Notes under the pieces: generated by a model
Database searches by the model: none
Told to the model about the DNA's origin: nothing
The model's input: the letters and a program-made list of their open reading frames with translations, nothing else
Position numbers and translations under genes: made by a program
Shown here: positions 60,280 through 64,000 of the stretch, one piece after another
Layout: every line of letters starts with the position of its first letter
Numbering within the stretch: the first letter of the stretch is position 1
Source of the DNA: Metallyticus violacea
Taxonomy: Eukaryota; Arthropoda; Insecta; Mantodea; Metallyticidae
Assembly (NCBI GenBank): GCA_030762175.1
Contig: CM060840.1
Location: forward strand, 41,377,501-41,441,500
Reading direction: 5' to 3'
DNA: 64,000 nucleotides

Positions 60280-61829
60280 CGACTTCTGCCTCCGAACGAG
60301 GATCTCTTCTTAATATGTTTAACTTCTAAGCATTTACATACGATAAGAATTATTTAATCACATGTTGTATAATCCAAAACGAGTATTTTACATAAAATGA
60401 AAATACCGTAATATTTTAAAGATGTAAAATAGTCTGTTGGCTGCAGAATAATATCTCTGGGTTCACTGCTGGAAATATAAAATACATTTATGTCCCTGTA
60501 TTCATTATCTAGTTTTTAAGCTCCATTTTAATCTCTTCCCGTGTCAAACATTTTTTCTTAGTCATGTTTACATAATTAAATACAGTCTTTTAACTGCAAT
60601 TATTACTGAATTAAAATTGAAAAATATCACGACAACAAATTTTGTGTGCACATGACTTATCAACAACAATGCTTTAACTCAACGATTGTCACCAAAAGTC
60701 GATTCATTGTGACAATGTGTATAATATGAAAACAATAACAGCCATTGAACACACAAAAATCCAGCAACAAAAAAAGATAGTGTGAAACATTTTTGGAGGT
60801 CAGCTAGCTACTGACCCCCAACCCCAATTGGTATGCAAGTGTTAATAGTATTACAACATTTTTTTATTGTAAATTGTTTCTTTCGGCAAGTTAAAAAAAT
60901 TAAAATGTACTTGTAACTTTTTAGGATCTGGTACACTTTTAATCCTCACTGAAGTGCGCTTTCGCATGCGTTTTGCGGTCTACAGTAAACAAATGCGAGA
61001 TCGAACGCGCGCACATCATGTTCACATGCAATTTCTCGTGCAGGATAGTGTGGCTCGTTTAGTTGAAATGCCTACAATCGCAGTTAAAAGCCTAATTTCC
61101 TTTGGCAGTCTTCCATTACTACACCAGATTTACGGCGAATTCTATTCGGTGTCTGGAGCGCGCTTCATCTTCGATGCATGTACACCTACCCAGAACATGT
61201 AACATACCCAGAAATAAATATTTTTCATCGGTGAAGCAGAATCTCTAGGAACTTTATGGAATTCGGCTTTGATTTGCACGGCAATCTACCTCTTAGCTAT
61301 ATATAGTGTTTAAGTTCTTTTTTTCTTTCAGATTTTCCTAAATCCTCATTAATAGCAAATGCCGGGTAGGTATTCAAAATTTAGGCCTGGAACAACGCAT
61401 TCTTCCTTAAAATTTCTTACCCAATTTATAATTTAATCTGCTGTAGCATCAGAAGTAAAAACGGGTGCTAAACACTATTAAACAAATATATATTCACACA
61501 TCACAAGATGCTCTGGGTTTCCTCATTTCATGAGGGATGTGGGAGTTCACCATCATGGTATTCATCTTTAAGGGGTGTTTTGTTTTCTTTTGTTGTATTT
61601 ATAAAAGCAATTTCCCTTTAATAGAAACTTCAGTCCCAGTAGAAATGTAATGTACAAAAATATTTACAAGTTTTCATTTTACTTCTAAAGTCTCTCGTTT
61701 TTAAGTCTAAATCATGAAATGTATTTTCATTACATTTAACATATTTTATTTATAACTCTAGTTTACCCCAATTTTTCTCTTTCGCTTGATGTTAAAATTA
61801 TATTGTAGAATTAATATTCGAGAAGGGGA
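60280..61829. other. Non-coding, nothing recognised
   Basis: A CpG-rich patch at about 60953-61030 holds the 82-codon frame 60954-61202 (+), with no recognisable domain. Confidence 0.45.
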
Positions 61830-62180
61830 CGGCTCAGGAGGTAATTAATCTGAACTGGGACTCGCTTTCGGGATGTCTGACCTTGTTGTTGTTGCTGACA
61901 TTTGCTCTCCACAAATTTCCCTCATTCCTTCTCATTTCATTTTCTTATTCATCGCTTCATTGTTGTAAGGCCGAGCAATGTTGGTTGGAGGTGAGCGGTG
62001 TGCAGTGGTGGAATTTGTTCATTAAAAAAAATCCCTATTGTGACAGGCCTCTGGTGAGACAACAGCCTTTTCGAATGTCTCAAACTCCTTGGAGCGGGAT
62101 GGGGCTCCATGGGCATCGTAACGGATCAACAAATAAATAGAATGTGGGAACGTTAAAGAACCCACTTGCATTCGCACCTG
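61830..62180 (+). repeat. Possible dispersed repeat, unclassified
   Basis: GC-balanced segment ending ATGTGGGAACGTTAAAGAAC; the phrase GGAACGTTAAAGAACCC is, from general familiarity, common at the ends of dispersed repeats in invertebrate genomes. No second copy occurs in this window and no tRNA boxes or TSD were found. Confidence 0.35.
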
Positions 62181-62577
62181 CCGCCCTTCGTACCATTCAT
62201 TTCACTGCTTTCTTTCAGATATTCAGCAGCCCTCATTCTACTTCCGTGGATGAAATTCGTCTCATCTAATCTAAGAAGTGCGATTAGAAACAAGTTACAT
62301 TTGTTTACTGGACGCCTTGATCAAATAAAGGACGCATTTAAAGAGAAGTACAAATTTAAAAAAGTAATAAATTCCAGAACTTGTTTATTAACCTCAAATA
62401 CTTTATAAACAGAAAGTGAATTTTAAAAGACAAGACCAGACAATTATTCAATTTTCAGCAATCTATGCACTTAGTTATTGCAACAACTATATGAGTTCAT
62501 GCTAAAGTTTTAGTGGGTATACCTATCGTTTTTCTTTCCTTGTATGGAGCAATAAATCAAATACTATAATATTTCTG

Positions 62578-62579
<2 letters not shown>

Positions 62580-62613
<34 letters not shown>
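62580..62613. repeat. Microsatellite (TTA)n
   Basis: About 11 TTA units. Confidence 0.95.
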
Positions 62614-62614
<1 letters not shown>

Positions 62615-63098
62615 CACTAACGATAAAGAAAAATTAAGATGTCAGAGTCTTTGTTGCTATGAGTAATTATGTGTAGGTTGTTTAAAAGATTAATAAAGTT
62701 TTTATTGAGAATACTCCCTTAACGGTATGAGAAAACCAATACTGGGTAAGGAGGATCATTAATTTTCCTCACATTAATAAGCTCGTTTTATGTAATTAAC
62801 CTATCTATGGCAGTGGCAGCTCCTACCTCATAATACGGCTAGATCGCGGTGGTGGAATAGCATCCTTAATGCACCTTTATTAATATTTACATTTATCTAT
62901 TATTTCTAATACTATATTATACATTTATTAATAAGAACTTTTATAAGTAAAATATTTCAACACAGTGTACATTCTTTAAATTATGAAAGGTGCAAATCAG
63001 GTCACTTTTTGTTTGGGAATAAAGGAGTTATTGCAATTATTACTTATTCCTTACTTTTTCCTTGTTCAATAGTTTATATAATGACCACCTCCTTATTC
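62614..63098. other. AT-rich non-coding
   Basis: No feature recognised. Confidence 0.5.
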
Positions 63099-63409
63099 GT
63101 TAGCGTTGCTGGCTGCTGGCCGGGAGGTCCTGATTAGATTAGCATTGTTATAAGTTAGGGAGGTCTGGAACGGGATCCACTCAGCTTCGTGAGGATAACT
63201 GGAGAGGTGCTGATGGAAAGGTGGCGTTCTTCGATCTAGGGAGCCACGTGATTGGCTAACGGCAGCACGTGATCCCATAGTGATCACATGCCGCCTTGCA
63301 ATACTGCCCTCAATCAATGAGGTCGTAAAACGGAGACAGAGGAAGCAGAGGTCGCTGCGTCAGGCCAAAGCTCACCCGGCGCTCTAGCGCCAATGAGAAG
63401 AAGATGATG
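63099..63409 (+). mobile_element. SINE-like repeat, family D copy 3 (longest copy)
   Basis: Begins GTTAGCGTTGCTGGCTGCTG, a tRNA-like head segment with a decayed box B. It continues with the family blocks TTCGTGAGGATAACTGGAG, GTGCTGATGGAAAGGTGGCG, GATCACATGCCGCC and GCAATACTGCCCTCAATCAA, and ends CTCTAGCGCCAATGAGAAG followed by (GAT)n-like tail. It retains an extra inner segment (about 63237-63285) that is shorter in the 47-kb copy. The minus-strand frame 63093-63317 is inside it and not a gene. Confidence 0.8.
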
Positions 63410-64000
63410 TTCTACACAATTCGATAATCATTACAGAGGACAATAAGGATTAAGAAACTGTCTGTGAATCTGCTTTTATAGAACGGATGAAGAAAATTCC
63501 TAGTGAGACAGCAGCTAGAGATTAAAAGAATTAGCGAACGAATCGGAGAGTTTGAAATATCTTTAAGAGAGAGCACTGAAACGAAATCCATTACGTTTGA
63601 GATACAGATAAGTTGTGATATTTTTTTTAAAGGAATACACTATGCTAACATCCCTCATTAAATAATACCTTATGCTTATATGATGAGACTAGAACATTCA
63701 TAGTGACCACAAAGCACACAGAAAAACAAGAATATATCCACCATGTTTATAACAAAATAGTTTAATGTTACAGAAATTATGTCCTTAAAGCATCGCTTGT
63801 TAGCTTTGAATGCTTCTGACTTAACTGTCAAATGGTAAGAGAATTGTCGTTTGTAATGAACATTTATAAATAAACGAAAGAAGATACACAATCTGTTGTT
63901 CATGTTGTATCCAAGAGATATATTAAAACTGATACAGCTAAACCCCAACCATAGAACCACAGAATTATCAAAGCTCTTAAAAAAAGAGTTTTAAATACAT
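63410..64000. other. Non-coding, nothing recognised
   Basis: A 94-codon minus-strand frame (63676-63960) is Phe/Ile-rich and unrecognised; the region is otherwise AT-rich. Confidence 0.45.

Overview
The window reads as AT-rich, non-coding animal DNA, most likely from an insect with a large, repeat-laden genome. The pointers are an intron/intergenic texture with no long open frame (the longest unbroken frame is 168 codons), many AAT/TA/GA microsatellites, tRNA-derived SINEs with polymerase III box A/B motifs, and badly decayed transposases and reverse transcriptases of families common in arthropods (piggyBac, mariner/Tc1-like, hAT, Jockey-like and RTE/CR1-like LINEs). No bacterial features, intact host gene, functional tRNA/rRNA or CRISPR array was found. 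All family assignments come from reading motifs by eye, because no database search was possible.

Layout. 0-6 kb: a decayed unidentified coding-like stretch (2135-2437), then three SINE insertions with clear target-site duplications (TSDs): family A at 3007-3272 and 5535-5822, family B at 3877-4176. 7.7-8.3 kb: the 3' end of a LINE reverse transcriptase, plus strand. 10.9-11.2 kb: a third SINE type (family C). 16-19.5 kb: tRNA-like SINE heads, a possible mariner tail and two diverged copies of an unclassified repeat (family E). 24.8-25.1 kb: SINE family D, repeated at 47.4 and 63.1 kb. 26.1-26.6 kb: LTR-like signals, weak. 31.3 kb: mariner-type transposase core. 35.1-35.5 kb: Jockey-type RNase H on the minus strand. 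37.3-38.0 kb: mariner-type transposase on the minus strand. 39 kb: weak LINE fragment. 46.5 kb: third family A SINE. 49.7-50.2 kb: LINE reverse-transcriptase end on the minus strand, same type as at 8 kb. 52.1-52.6 kb: a MITE-like inverted-repeat element next to a hAT dimerisation fragment. 57.1 kb: mariner DNA-binding fragment. 59.7-60.3 kb: piggyBac transposase fragment.

Nothing here works together as a pathway. The shared theme is insertion and decay of mobile elements. The most informative signals are (1) three family A SINEs, all on the minus strand and all with 11-12 bp TSDs, two of which begin at the position equivalent to the tRNA anticodon loop; (2) a 300-bp SINE with a perfect 12-bp TSD; and (3) at least four DNA-transposon lineages and two LINE lineages dead in one 64-kb stretch. 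I found no convincing new biological system.
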